Source: an uncultured Lachnospiraceae bacterium
GTDB lineage: Bacteria; Bacillota; Clostridia; Lachnospirales; Lachnospiraceae
DNA: 41,274 bases
NCBI GenBank assembly: GCA_910577445.1
Contig: CAJTMZ010000015.1
Span: 1-41,274 of the forward strand
Direction: 5' to 3'
This document shows, piece after piece, positions 16,792 to 25,492 of the stretch (positions within the stretch are counted from its first letter, which is position 1; each line of letters starts with the position of its first letter). The notes under the pieces were generated by a model. It was not told where the DNA came from and made no database searches. It saw nothing but the letters and a program-made list of their open reading frames with translations. Both the position numbers and the translations under genes were made by a program.

Positions 16792-18297
16792 TCACCATCT
16801 TTCCTTATAAACGGGGCCAAGGCTCTCCATCACCTGAAGATATCTTTCCGCAAGTCTCCCGTACTTTTCAGAATTATCTGTTCCATCGTCTCCTGCCACA
16901 TACTTCCACCTCAGTTGACGGTTTCCTTCAATTATTTTTTCATAATCTTTTATCATTCCGATTCCCATACCGGCAATAACTGCAATTCCGGTGAGCGCCG
17001 TATCTCCCATTTCAAACGAAGATATTTCCGCATTCATCACATCCGCTTTGATTTTCAGGAAAAGCTCCGACTTTGCGCCGCCGCCGATTGCCCACATCTT
17101 CCGGAAAGCGTTCCCGGGATATAACTGCCTTAAAACGTTCTGATAATAGTGGTATTCATATGCAATGCCCTCCATTACCGCCCGATACATGTGCCCCCTT
17201 TGATGCCGCCAGTTAAGGCCGGTAAAACTCCCTCTCACATTGGGATTATTGGGCAGAACTCTCCCTTCAAAATGAGGTACGAAGACAAGCCCTTCACTGC
17301 CTGCCTCTATCTCTTTTGACTCTCTCTCCAAATCCTCATAGGACGTTCCCGGAAAAAGGTTGCGCAGCCATCTGAGACACAGTCCTCCGCCGCTGATATA
17401 TGCCAGAGGATACCACAGGCCGTCTATCGGAGAGCGCATCATCATCATAGTTCTGTTCTTAATGTCCGGTTTATACTCATCCACCACGCTGCACAAAACA
17501 GAAGCCGTTCCCGCGCAGTCCAGAATAGTACCTTTCCTGAAAAGACCTGCGCCAAATATGGAAGACGCCGTATCTCCGGCCCCCGCTACTATGGGAGTTC
17601 CTTCCTTAAGGCCGCAAAGCAAAGCCGCTTCTTTTTTCAGCCGGCCGGCTATCTCAAAAGGCGAGACAATTTGCGGCATTTTTTCTTTTTCCACCTTAAA
17701 GTCAGCAAGCAGTTCTTCCGACCAGCTTTTTGCCTGATTATCGCCGAAACCGGAATATTGAATACAGGTATAATCCATATAGGCGTCCCCGCCTTTTATG
17801 CCGGCCAGTTTCCCGGTCACATAGGCATGGGGCAAAACAAACTTGCATACCTTTTTATAGATTTCAGGATGCTCATTTTTCCACCACAGGATTTTAGGCC
17901 CATGAGCGTAGGATACCGGACTTCCTGTAATACGGGTAACTCTTTCTCCGGCTGTTTTTTCCATAAAATCCACATATTTCCCGCATCTGGTATCCAGCCA
18001 GGAATCAAAGTACGTAGCGGCCTCACCGTCTCTGTCAATTCCCATAATCCCGGCCATCTGGGAATCTATACCGATTCCTTCTATGCATCTTTCGGATACC
18101 CCCGACTCGGAGACAAGCTGCCTGATGCTTAAAATCACAGAACGGTAAATTTCATCCGCTTCCTGCCAGATTCCTCCCGTATCAGACATAATCAGATTGG
18201 ATTCACAAAAGGCGGTTCCGGCTAAAGTCATATTCTCATCATACAGCGCCGCTTTCGTCCCCTGTGTTCCGATATCAACTCCTATTAAATATTTCAC
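16792..18297 (-). CDS. FGGY-family carbohydrate kinase
   Basis: 501 residues beginning at GTG 18297 (VKYLIGVDIGTQGTKAAL). The GTG is chosen because GGAGGTG stands 5 nt before it and the protein starts where FGGY kinases start; the frame runs on to 18348 without a good site. The phosphate loop GVDIGTQGTK, the segment GIGIDSQMAGIMGID, the catalytic Asp in IVAGAGDTASSIFG and the C-terminal AIGGGAKSELFLKIKADV are present. It differs enough from the kinase at 8700 that a different substrate is likely. Second gene of the GH4 operon. Confidence 0.87.
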   Translation of the reverse strand: MKYLIGVDIGTQGTKAALYDENMTLAGTAFCESNLIMSDTGGIWQEADEIYRSVILSIRQLVSESGVSERCIEGIGIDSQMAGIMGIDRDGEAATYFDSWLDTRCGKYVDFMEKTAGERVTRITGSPVSYAHGPKILWWKNEHPEIYKKVCKFVLPHAYVTGKLAGIKGGDAYMDYTCIQYSGFGDNQAKSWSEELLADFKVEKEKMPQIVSPFEIAGRLKKEAALLCGLKEGTPIVAGAGDTASSIFGAGLFRKGTILDCAGTASVLCSVVDEYKPDIKNRTMMMMRSPIDGLWYPLAYISGGGLCLRWLRNLFPGTSYEDLERESKEIEAGSEGLVFVPHFEGRVLPNNPNVRGSFTGLNWRHQRGHMYRAVMEGIAYEYHYYQNVLRQLYPGNAFRKMWAIGGGAKSELFLKIKADVMNAEISSFEMGDTALTGIAVIAGMGIGMIKDYEKIIEGNRQLRWKYVAGDDGTDNSEKYGRLAERYLQVMESLGPVYKERW

Positions 18298-18369
18298 GGA
18301 TTCACCTCCTTGTAACTTTAAAGAAGGATGTCTCTTCTTTCGGGACATCCTCCTGTCAACCCTTCAGTA

Positions 18370-19734
18370 TTATAAATAGTGAGCATCCGCATCCTTATTC
18401 CACGGTTGAGCTAAAAGTTCATCCACCAATGCCTTTGCCTGCTCATAGGACTTCGTTCTCTGGTCCTCACACAACATTAAAACAAGCATTTCCCGGCTGT
18501 GGTTCTCATAGGCGTCTATGATGCTCTGAGCCCTTGCCAGTCTTGGAAGAATTACATGGTTCATTACCTTGTAAGGAAGCTTACCTATCTGCACATTATG
18601 GATTCCCGTGGCATTGCATAAAACCGGAATTTCTACCAGAATGTCATCAGGCAGCCCTTCAATTGCTCCCTTGTTCGGAACATTTAAAGTCAGAATCCGT
18701 TCATTTCCATTGGCCATAGAATCAATAAACGGTATGTGCTGTTCCGTGGTTTCTGACGGACGATACTCCTCCATTACAGATTTACCGGATTCCACAATTT
18801 CATTCAGACGTTCCTGAATATCCACCTTGGAATCCAGATAGCTTTTCCAGCCAATCTCTGAATCAAAGCCGCCGTTTTTCCCATACCATTTGCATTTTGT
18901 TTCAAAATCCGTATGCGTCCACCAGGGCGTTCCGGAACGAACCGCATCTCCTATCGGCATTACGCCATACAGGCGGTAAGCTTCAATTGCCCCGGGAGAG
19001 AGCTGGTCTTTGGAAAAAACTCTGTTCGGGTCCATATATTTCTCACTTTTCCAGTATTCTTCCGACTTTTCTTCAATCCATTTGTCAAGCAGAGGATAAG
19101 CGTCCTTTCCTTTGTACAGGAATTTTGTCAGCCAGACACAATGATTAAATCCCACCACTTCGGCATTGACAAACTGTAAATCAAGACCAAGTTCCTCGGC
19201 AATTTCTTTGTATGCGTTATGCCCGTGGCAAACCCCTACCGCCTTTATGCCGAAATGCTTTGTCACATAATTAGTTCCCTCAAAAACCGGATTTGCAGTC
19301 TGAACCAGCCAGGCGTCAGGACATAGCTCTTCCATATCCTTTGCAACTTCCTCAAGAAAGCGTATCTGATGATAAGCGCCAATCCCGCCATAGTAGCAGG
19401 ACACCCGGTCACCTATTCCACGGTAAAATCCTCTCCGCTCCGCGATTTCCCTCTCTTTTTCCAAAGGGCCGTATCCACCGATTTTAACCGCGCAGATAAC
19501 ATATTCCGCTCCCTTAAGCGCCTTTCTTCTGTCAGTAAAGGAATGCACCTCCAGTTTCATATTAGATTCCCTGCAGTATCTTGTCACCAGAGACTCTGCC
19601 ATATGAAGCCTGTGCTCATCAATATCCACCAGAGACAATACGCTTCCCTCAAGCGACGGCAGGGTAGATATATCCTTTAACAATTCTATTGAAAAAGATG
19701 TGCTTCCCGCCCCCAACAATACAATTTTCGCCAT
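18370..19734 (-). CDS. GH4 family glycosidase, predicted alpha-glucuronidase/galacturonidase
   Basis: NAD- and metal-dependent glycosidase acting by a redox mechanism in the cytoplasm; 454 residues. The dinucleotide loop is VLLGAGSTSF at 5-14. The metal-binding Cys lies in VCHGHN (C169-N173) and the second ligand in GFNHC (H198). By the known GH4 scheme, CHG(x) marks alpha-glucuronidases and related uronidases, while CHE marks alpha-galactosidases, CDMP 6-phospho-alpha-glucosidases and CN(V/I)P 6-phospho-beta-glucosidases. So release of a uronic acid from an imported oligosaccharide is predicted. It leads its operon, with promoter and DeoR-type repeats upstream. Confidence 0.88.
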   Translation of the reverse strand: MAKIVLLGAGSTSFSIELLKDISTLPSLEGSVLSLVDIDEHRLHMAESLVTRYCRESNMKLEVHSFTDRRKALKGAEYVICAVKIGGYGPLEKEREIAERRGFYRGIGDRVSCYYGGIGAYHQIRFLEEVAKDMEELCPDAWLVQTANPVFEGTNYVTKHFGIKAVGVCHGHNAYKEIAEELGLDLQFVNAEVVGFNHCVWLTKFLYKGKDAYPLLDKWIEEKSEEYWKSEKYMDPNRVFSKDQLSPGAIEAYRLYGVMPIGDAVRSGTPWWTHTDFETKCKWYGKNGGFDSEIGWKSYLDSKVDIQERLNEIVESGKSVMEEYRPSETTEQHIPFIDSMANGNERILTLNVPNKGAIEGLPDDILVEIPVLCNATGIHNVQIGKLPYKVMNHVILPRLARAQSIIDAYENHSREMLVLMLCEDQRTKSYEQAKALVDELLAQPWNKDADAHYL

Positions 19735-19750
19735 TTTCTTTCTCCTTTTC

Positions 19751-19806
19751 TGTTATTTACTTTCTATTTATGTTATTTATTATATATTATTATTGTCATT
19801 TGTCAA
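19751..19806 (-). promoter_or_regulatory. GH4 operon promoter with DeoR-type operator repeats
   Basis: The minus strand has TTGACA (plus 19801-19806), 16 nt, TATAAT (19779-19784). TGTTATTTA occurs at 19751-19759 and 19771-19779, exactly 20 nt apart and overlapping the -10. A related TGTTATTTG is at 19835-19843, beside the divergent deoR promoter. Confidence 0.7.
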
Positions 19807-19840
19807 TGTTTATTATTTTTTATAATCCATTTATTGTTAT

Positions 19841-19869
19841 TTGACTTGATAAAGAATATATGATATTCT
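19841..19869 (+). promoter_or_regulatory. Promoter of the DeoR regulator gene
   Basis: TTGACT (19841-19846), 17 nt, TATTCT (19864-19869). The operator-like TGTTATTTG (19835-19843) overlaps the -35, which fits autorepression. Confidence 0.6.
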
Positions 19870-19920
19870 GGTAAATACAGGAAAACACTTATATAACGGC
19901 TATTCAAAGGAAATATTTTT

Positions 19921-20712
19921 ATGAAACAGACAGAAAATCAACCCTTATTTGCAGAAGAGAGACAAGAACAGATTGTTACTTTACTTAACAAAAATACAAA
20001 ACTTTTAGTTCCGGAATTATGTGAACATTTTCAGGTTTCACCTGCAACTATCCGTAGCGATTTGCGCGAACTTGCTTCCAAAGGCCGCTTAAAAAGAACC
20101 CACGGCGGAGCGATTCCTATCAGACAAACCCTGTTTGAGCCTTCGACAGACGATAAAAAAATCTGCAATGCAGAAAAAAAACAGGCGATTGCCAGACTTG
20201 TGGCTGAAATTGTGGAAGACGGCGATACAATAGCCATAGACGCCGGAAGCACCATGATGGAATTATCAAAAATGCTTGTGAAAAAGAAGAATTTGACTGT
20301 TGTGGTCAACGACTTGAATATCGCTCTGTTTCTTGAGCATAACAGCAACGCCAACATTATAGTTCTTGGCGGCAACCTAAGGAGACGACAGCAGTGCACT
20401 GTCGGCCCCATTACCTTATCAACTTTAACCTCCTTAAATATTGACAAAGTGTTTCTTGCCACCAATGCTTTTTCTCCCGAGAAAGGCTTTATGACCCCTG
20501 ACATGAATCAGGCGGAAGTGAAAAAAGCAATGTTAAAATCAGCCGTTGAGAAAATTGTGCTTTGTGACAGCAGCAAAATCGGTAAAATCAGTTTTATAAA
20601 ATTTGCCGGTCTCCATGATATTGACAAACTGATAACCGATTCGCAGATTACCCCTGAATCCCGCCGTTATCTGGAAGAATTGCAGGATTCCTTTCAGACG
20701 ATTTTCGCATAA
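19921..20712 (+). CDS. DeoR/GlpR-type transcriptional regulator
   Basis: 263 residues. The N-terminal winged helix-turn-helix spans about residues 12-66 (EERQEQIVTLLN, VPELCEHFQVSPATIRSDLRELASKGRLKRTHGGAI, the DeoR signature). The C-terminal sugar-phosphate sensor domain contains DTIAIDAGSTMMELSKML and the GGNLRRRQQCTVGP and CDSSKIGK motifs. Effector is probably a phosphorylated sugar intermediate of this locus. It is divergent from the GH4 operon. AAGGAAA precedes the ATG. TGTTATTTA repeats on both sides of the intergenic region and at 23472 are its likely operators, giving a regulon of two operons plus itself (inference). Confidence 0.92.
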   Translation: MKQTENQPLFAEERQEQIVTLLNKNTKLLVPELCEHFQVSPATIRSDLRELASKGRLKRTHGGAIPIRQTLFEPSTDDKKICNAEKKQAIARLVAEIVEDGDTIAIDAGSTMMELSKMLVKKKNLTVVVNDLNIALFLEHNSNANIIVLGGNLRRRQQCTVGPITLSTLTSLNIDKVFLATNAFSPEKGFMTPDMNQAEVKKAMLKSAVEKIVLCDSSKIGKISFIKFAGLHDIDKLITDSQITPESRRYLEELQDSFQTIFA

Positions 20713-20728
20713 TAAAATAATTATGTTT

Positions 20729-21799
20729 CTAAGGCGCCCATATCTGTCTTTTTGTATATACAGCATCACCGCCGGCGGCGGCTTCCTCCATGGAAAAAGC
20801 AAGGTAAGTATCCTGCAGAGCCTCCTGAAGCGGATAAAACTCTTTTCCTGTCTCCACATATTCTTTCATCGCTTTAAGACAGGAGGCCACGGCAATCTCA
20901 TCGTCATTTAATCTCGCCGGATAAAAGGGATTTTCATAGACCATCTTATCCAAAAACATGATTCCTTTGTGGGACCATTCCTTGTTATTATTTACGCCTA
21001 CGTCCATCCGTTTAAGAATCTGCTCCACAGGCAGATTTTTTTCTGTCAGGAATCTCACCGTGTCATCATTGATTTCCCCCTTTATCCCCTGAACATTCCA
21101 TCTTCGTGTGCGGATAAGTGAAAAATACTGTTCTCCTGAAAAATCAAAAAAGGCTGTTTTTCCATTTTCAAATTCCATGACCGAAACCGTTCTGTCAGCC
21201 GTTATAATCCGTCCGCTGTAATCAAATCCTTTCCTGCTGTTTGTAGCAGTCACATCAAAAGAAAAATTCCATCCTTTGATACTGCAGTTCTCATAACCGA
21301 TTCCTAACAGCTTCCTGAACATACTGACAGCGTGATACCCATGAAGGGCGGACAGCATGACATTCGACACTTCTCCCAAATATCCGGCCTTTATAATCTC
21401 TCCCACCGCCGCATAATAAGGCTGAAGAAAATACTGCTCTGCTACCTGTATCTGTCCCTTTTTCAACTGTACTTCTCTCCAGAGTTCACTAAGTTCCTTT
21501 ACGCTCTGCCCCGGAGGCGTTTCACAAAGTACCGGTACTTCCCTTTCCATAAGACGGCACAAATATTCTTTTACAATTATGCGAGGTACGCATAATACCG
21601 CAAAATCCGGTTTCATCTTCAATGCCGCCTCAAGGTCTGCAGTCGCGAAAACCCCCTTTTCCACAGCCACCTGTGCGGCTCTTTCCTCCGTACGCAAAAC
21701 ACTGGCGCAAACTTCAAACTCATCCGGAAGCGCCTTTGCAATCCGATAGAAAAAATCCGCTCTCCATCCGTACCCAATTATAATATACCTTGCTTTCAT
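20729..21799 (-). CDS. Gfo/Idh/MocA-fold protein with altered active site
   Basis: 356 residues with a Rossmann N-terminus (RYIIIGYGWRADFF) and a Gfo/Idh C-terminal domain. Two hallmarks are altered: the dinucleotide loop reads GYGWRA instead of GxGxxG, and the usual EKP lysine motif is CETPPG, so the catalytic lysine is gone. AEQYF replaces the usual downstream segment. It may bind NAD(H) weakly, be a sugar-binding or regulatory relative, or use another residue. It is third in the isomerase operon, 38 nt behind the 76-residue orphan. GGGGGAAATAAG precedes the ATG. The gene ends convergently with deoR, only 16 nt away. Confidence 0.8.
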   Translation of the reverse strand: MKARYIIIGYGWRADFFYRIAKALPDEFEVCASVLRTEERAAQVAVEKGVFATADLEAALKMKPDFAVLCVPRIIVKEYLCRLMEREVPVLCETPPGQSVKELSELWREVQLKKGQIQVAEQYFLQPYYAAVGEIIKAGYLGEVSNVMLSALHGYHAVSMFRKLLGIGYENCSIKGWNFSFDVTATNSRKGFDYSGRIITADRTVSVMEFENGKTAFFDFSGEQYFSLIRTRRWNVQGIKGEINDDTVRFLTEKNLPVEQILKRMDVGVNNNKEWSHKGIMFLDKMVYENPFYPARLNDDEIAVASCLKAMKEYVETGKEFYPLQEALQDTYLAFSMEEAAAGGDAVYTKRQIWAP

Positions 21800-21837
21800 C
21801 TTATTTCCCCCTTCGCGTCAATGGTAATTTGATAATA

Positions 21838-22068
21838 TCACCAGCAGCCCTCATCATTTCCATAATGAAACTTATCATTTGTGGAAAGAATTTTATCAGC
21901 TAATTCCCTTTTTCTTAATCCCAATATCATAACACCGTCTTTTTTTCTTTCCCCAATGAATCGATGTAATAAGCATCCCGGAATGCCAAAGCACACTTTA
22001 TTCAGGCTGTCTATCATTTTCCGCTCAGATTCTGTTTCTTCATTCCTAAGAATGAATTTCAGTTCCAT
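21838..22068 (-). CDS. Small orphan protein of 76 residues in the isomerase operon
   Basis: I do not recognise a family. The start MELKFILRNEETESERKMID has a strong AGGAGG 9 nt upstream, which argues for a real gene; the open frame to 22158 overlaps the isomerase gene and is not needed. It is soluble, charged, with four segments: a short beta-like start, an amphipathic helix, a Gly-Ile-Pro-Gly turn with two cysteines (VCFGIPGC), and a second helix ending in a His/Cys/Trp-rich tail (FHYGNDEGCW). It lies 28 nt after the isomerase-like gene and 38 nt before the altered Gfo/Idh gene. A partner subunit for one of them is possible. Confidence 0.65.
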   Translation of the reverse strand: MELKFILRNEETESERKMIDSLNKVCFGIPGCLLHRFIGERKKDGVMILGLRKRELADKILSTNDKFHYGNDEGCW

Positions 22069-22096
22069 ATCCCCATACCTCCTTATATCTGACCTT

Positions 22097-23437
22097 TTAC
22101 ACAACCTCCCATTCAATCCCATAAACTCTTGCCATCTGAACCAACAGATAGGTAACATCTCCCTGAATTAAAATTGCATGATGGGACGACAGGCTTTCCA
22201 TAACCTTATGTCCGCTGTTATTTCTGTAGCGAATCAGCGCGCCGTTTCTGCAGTCGCTCCCCGGATATTGAACATAATCCTCTATCTCCGCTTCTATTAT
22301 GGTTATTTTCTTCATATCCGGCCGGACTTTCGCCATGGTTATTTTTCCCCTGTTCATCTCACAGTCTATCACAATTGCGTCATCATTTACAATCTCCAAT
22401 ACCTTAGGCCGCATCACCCACCTGCTGCAAAAGCTTTGCGGCGCAAACCCGAAATATCCGCAATGTACCCCAAGCGCGTGATTATCCGGGTCGTCAATCT
22501 GCGGAAACTCATTGATTTTTTCATGCTTTAGGGCCGCCATTCCAATCAAAAAAGGATAAATGTTCGTCATCATCATCGGTTTCTTCAGAGCCATATGCAG
22601 CATAAATTTACTCAGCATGGTAATGGTATCGCCTTCACATGCCCAGATAATATGGTCATACTCAAAAATCCAGTTCCATGCAAGGCACGGCGTTGTGCAG
22701 GAATGGAAAGATTCGTTCAGGCAATTACACCCGACTCCGTAAACGTCCCCTGTTTCATCAATCACCTCTTTTATTGCCATATAGAGCTTTACGGCTTTCA
22801 GAATGCACTTTTCCGCTACATTCTCACAGGGCGTTTTTCTCTCTTCCCATAAAGCTTTTGCCCTTTCATCCTCTATGGTATCCGCTCGCCTGTTCAGTTC
22901 CTTATAGCTTTTATACAAAATTTTAATTCCAAAGGCATTTTCCATCTGCTCGGTACAGCTTTTATCCCACCAGTAAAATTTTTTGAAAAGATATGCCTGC
23001 ATGCCCTCTCCCGGCTCATCCTGGAACATCAGAAATTTTATGCCGCTTCCCATCAGCTTTCTTGCCGCCAGAGAGCGGAATATTACTCTTGCCATTTCAT
23101 TATTATATGGGAAAAAGATATTCATCTTCAATTCGTCCCGAAGCCACGCTACAATCTCCCAGTCCCACATCTCTACCGTACCAAATTCCGATGTCAGAAT
23201 CATAACAGGCTGCCGGATGGCCTCAAGCCTTTCCTTTTCCTGGAATACCGCACCGAACAACTGAGGAATAATTACAATATCCGCTTCCCGGCATATTTCG
23301 CTGCCTATGCAGACAGAATCCATAAAACAAACCTCATCCGCATACATTTCTTTCAGCCTGTCAAGCTGTTGATTATATTCTTCAATTTCGCGTTCATTCC
23401 TGCCTTCAAAATACAACGATATCGCTTTTGCTTTCAT
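22097..23437 (-). CDS. L-fucose/L-arabinose isomerase-fold protein
   Basis: 446 residues. The C-terminal half has the pattern of the fucose-isomerase fold: GVGCNCLNESF, TPCLAWNWIFE and WACEGDTITMLSKFML, with Glu/Asp/His candidates for the metal, followed by HALGVHCGYFGF and RGKITMAKVRPD. Typical L-fucose isomerase is about 590 residues, so this is the shorter fucose/arabinose-isomerase-like group found in gut Clostridia. It likely interconverts an aldose or uronate with its keto form using a divalent metal (inference). It is the first gene of an operon with its own promoter and a DeoR-type operator. Confidence 0.7.
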   Translation of the reverse strand: MKAKAISLYFEGRNEREIEEYNQQLDRLKEMYADEVCFMDSVCIGSEICREADIVIIPQLFGAVFQEKERLEAIRQPVMILTSEFGTVEMWDWEIVAWLRDELKMNIFFPYNNEMARVIFRSLAARKLMGSGIKFLMFQDEPGEGMQAYLFKKFYWWDKSCTEQMENAFGIKILYKSYKELNRRADTIEDERAKALWEERKTPCENVAEKCILKAVKLYMAIKEVIDETGDVYGVGCNCLNESFHSCTTPCLAWNWIFEYDHIIWACEGDTITMLSKFMLHMALKKPMMMTNIYPFLIGMAALKHEKINEFPQIDDPDNHALGVHCGYFGFAPQSFCSRWVMRPKVLEIVNDDAIVIDCEMNRGKITMAKVRPDMKKITIIEAEIEDYVQYPGSDCRNGALIRYRNNSGHKVMESLSSHHAILIQGDVTYLLVQMARVYGIEWEVV

Positions 23438-23471
23438 AAGTCATTTTCTCCTTTTGTTTATTATCGTTTTT

Positions 23472-23511
23472 TGTTATTTATTACTATATTATATAATCCC
23501 CCTTACGTCAA
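23472..23511 (-). promoter_or_regulatory. Isomerase operon promoter with DeoR-type operator
   Basis: The minus strand has TTGACG (plus 23506-23511), 17 nt, TATAGT (23483-23488). TGTTATTTATTA (23472-23483) touches the -10 and is identical over 12 nt to the site at 19771-19782 in the GH4/deoR region. Confidence 0.65.
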
Positions 23512-23524
23512 GATACTATAACAA

Positions 23525-23557
23525 AAACCGCTGTATCCGTTTTACGTACAGCGGTTT
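23525..23557 (-). terminator. Intrinsic terminator after the GntR gene
   Basis: Perfect 11-bp stem AAACCGCTGTA/TACAGCGGTTT with an 11-nt loop; on the minus strand the stem runs into TTTTTG. It separates the GntR unit from the isomerase operon. Confidence 0.85.
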
Positions 23558-23571
23558 CTTATTACTCATTT

Positions 23572-24321
23572 TCATTCTGTCAATACCATAATTTCAAAGG
23601 AACTTCTGTCTCCTCTGTATCTTGCCTTGGAATACTCAAGCGGCACATCCTCGGAAGTATACCCTACCGTAATAAAATACTGGACAGGCTTGCCTTTCTC
23701 CATATCCAGAAGCCTGACATCCTCCTCTCCCGCCTCCACTGCTTCGATTCTTCTTTTTACCTTTAATATTTTGGTGTTGTCCCCCTGCGCCAGAACCTCG
23801 TATAAAGCTTCCTGCTCCAAGTCATGTCCCATAATAAAAGAACATTTATCATAAGGAAGATAGGTATGTATGGTTACAATCGGCTGTCCGTCTGCAAATC
23901 TCTTTCGGAAAAGATAAATTACCTCTTCTCCTTCTGCTACGTTTAACGCCTTGGCAACCTCCTCGTCCGCCTTTTCCCGTTTGAGTTCTATAAGCTGGGT
24001 AGACGGCTTCATACCCAGACGTTCTATCTGGTCTCTGAAAGACTCCAGTTTCCTCAAAAAATCCTGCGGAATTTTGGGGCGGGTTACAAAAGTCCCTTTA
24101 CTTTTTACCCGATAAAGCCACCCTTCCTGAACCAGCTCGGTAATCGCCTGGCGGACCGTGGTACGGCTTATCTGAAATTCCTCACTGATTTCGTTTTCGG
24201 TCGGAATCATATCCCCTTCTTTATAGTTTCCTTTTTTGATTTCATTCAGTACCAGCTCTTTTAACTGAAAATACAATGGAATCGGAACTGATTTGTCAAG
24301 TTTTTTACAATCGAACAGCAT
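23572..24321 (-). CDS. GntR family regulator (HutC/UTRA type)
   Basis: 249 residues. The winged helix spans about 10-76 (PLYFQLKELVLNEIKKGNYKEGDMIPTENEI, SRTTVRQAITELVQEGWLYRVKSKGTFV, the GntR signature). A UTRA effector domain follows to about 245, with the typical ending YSKARYRGDRSSFEI. It likely senses a sugar or sugar phosphate from the imported oligosaccharide. It has its own promoter after the GH105 gene and a terminator behind it. ATGTAATTACAA lies on its predicted start site, and ATGTANTNACAT-like sites occur at the transporter promoter and at two promoters in the left block, so I assign these to this protein (inference). Confidence 0.93.
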   Translation of the reverse strand: MLFDCKKLDKSVPIPLYFQLKELVLNEIKKGNYKEGDMIPTENEISEEFQISRTTVRQAITELVQEGWLYRVKSKGTFVTRPKIPQDFLRKLESFRDQIERLGMKPSTQLIELKREKADEEVAKALNVAEGEEVIYLFRKRFADGQPIVTIHTYLPYDKCSFIMGHDLEQEALYEVLAQGDNTKILKVKRRIEAVEAGEEDVRLLDMEKGKPVQYFITVGYTSEDVPLEYSKARYRGDRSSFEIMVLTE

Positions 24322-24349
24322 ACTTCCCCCTATTATAACTGATATTTTT

Positions 24350-24389
24350 TTGTAATTACATTATATCATAGTATCAATCAACTTTTCAA
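24350..24389 (-). promoter_or_regulatory. gntR promoter with overlapping palindromic operator
   Basis: The minus strand has TTGAAA (plus 24384-24389), 18 nt, TATAAT (24360-24365). The perfect palindrome TGTAATTACA (24351-24360) covers the expected start site. A second TATAAT at 24332-24337 is too close to the ATG to give a ribosome binding site. Confidence 0.55.
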
Positions 24390-24406
24390 CAGTCCCTTTT
24401 CCATTT

Positions 24407-25492
24407 TTACAGTACATCCGTTCCTTCTTCCACGGCTGTCAGCGCCCACAGCACTGCCACAACAGCTTCCTGGGCATCTGTTGTCCTTGTATAATCCACA
24501 TAGATATCATAGTTTTTCTGAACACATAATCCGTTGCAGGCATCAAAAACATGAAATCCCCCGTCCAGTCCGCAGCCGCATTTTGACAAAATCCCGGTAT
24601 ATGCTTTTTTAACGGCTTCCTCATATTTTTTTCCTTCAACCAGCTTCATATCCAGCGATTTTTTCATGGCATATAAAAACATCGCGCTTCCTGACGTATC
24701 ATGGAAGTTTCTTGGAAATCCCGGCTTATCCACAACCTGATACCAGAGCCCGCAGCTTTCATCCTGTACTTTTATAAGGTCGGCAAGCAGACTTTCAAGC
24801 TGAAATACCAAAGACTCCCTTCCCGGACAGTTTTCGGGAAGAAGCGCCAGTACCTCCGGCAGAATCATGGCATACCAGCCAAGCCCTTCGCTCCAGACCT
24901 CAGGCGAACATCCTGTAATCTTATTCGCCCACTCCGCTTTCGCCCCTTCGCTGTATGCGTGATACAAAAGTCCTGTGCTGTCCTTTCTGCACCTGGCGAA
25001 TATAACGTTAAGCTGCTTTACCGCTTCCGAATAGCAGTATTCGCTATCTCCTATATATTTTCCGTATCTTACAAGGAACATCAGGCCCATAAACAGTCCG
25101 TCAACCCACATTTCCCCAGGTCTGTCCTTTCCATGCCAGAACCCCTCATCCGGGTTTCTCGGATAAGTATCATAGGTATCTCTGACTTTTTTTGCCGCAA
25201 TCCTGTATTTTTCTTCTTTTGTAACCGAATAAGCCCACACAATGACCGACGCTGTCATAATATCGTCCAGGCTGACGCCCGTATAACCTGACAGTTCCCC
25301 GTCCTCATTCACGTGTTCCTTACAATACGCCAGAATATAATTGTAAAAATCTTCCCGCCCGGTCTTTTCATAAAGCCGTATGTAGCCCCACAATAAGAAT
25401 CCCTGCGGATAGGTCCAGCTTCTGTAAGGGTACAAATCCGCCCGGGGGTATTTTTTCATCAGATATTCCGCAAATTTAACCGCATTCTTCAT
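24407..25492 (-). CDS. GH105/GH88-type unsaturated uronyl hydrolase
   Basis: Removes a 4,5-unsaturated uronic acid from the non-reducing end of oligosaccharides made by polysaccharide lyases (pectin, ulvan or glycosaminoglycan fragments). The 361-residue (alpha/alpha)6-barrel protein has RSWTYPQGFLLWG, a conserved DD pair (76-77), EMWVDGLFMG with the likely catalytic Asp D131 by comparison with YteR, HAYSE, and DTSGSAMFLYAM. There is no signal peptide, so it acts on imported substrate. Its ATG overlaps the preceding Gfo/Idh stop by four bases. It is the last gene of the transporter operon, and with the GH4 enzyme it points to uronic-acid-containing oligosaccharides. Confidence 0.9.
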   Translation of the reverse strand: MKNAVKFAEYLMKKYPRADLYPYRSWTYPQGFLLWGYIRLYEKTGREDFYNYILAYCKEHVNEDGELSGYTGVSLDDIMTASVIVWAYSVTKEEKYRIAAKKVRDTYDTYPRNPDEGFWHGKDRPGEMWVDGLFMGLMFLVRYGKYIGDSEYCYSEAVKQLNVIFARCRKDSTGLLYHAYSEGAKAEWANKITGCSPEVWSEGLGWYAMILPEVLALLPENCPGRESLVFQLESLLADLIKVQDESCGLWYQVVDKPGFPRNFHDTSGSAMFLYAMKKSLDMKLVEGKKYEEAVKKAYTGILSKCGCGLDGGFHVFDACNGLCVQKNYDIYVDYTRTTDAQEAVVAVLWALTAVEEGTDVL

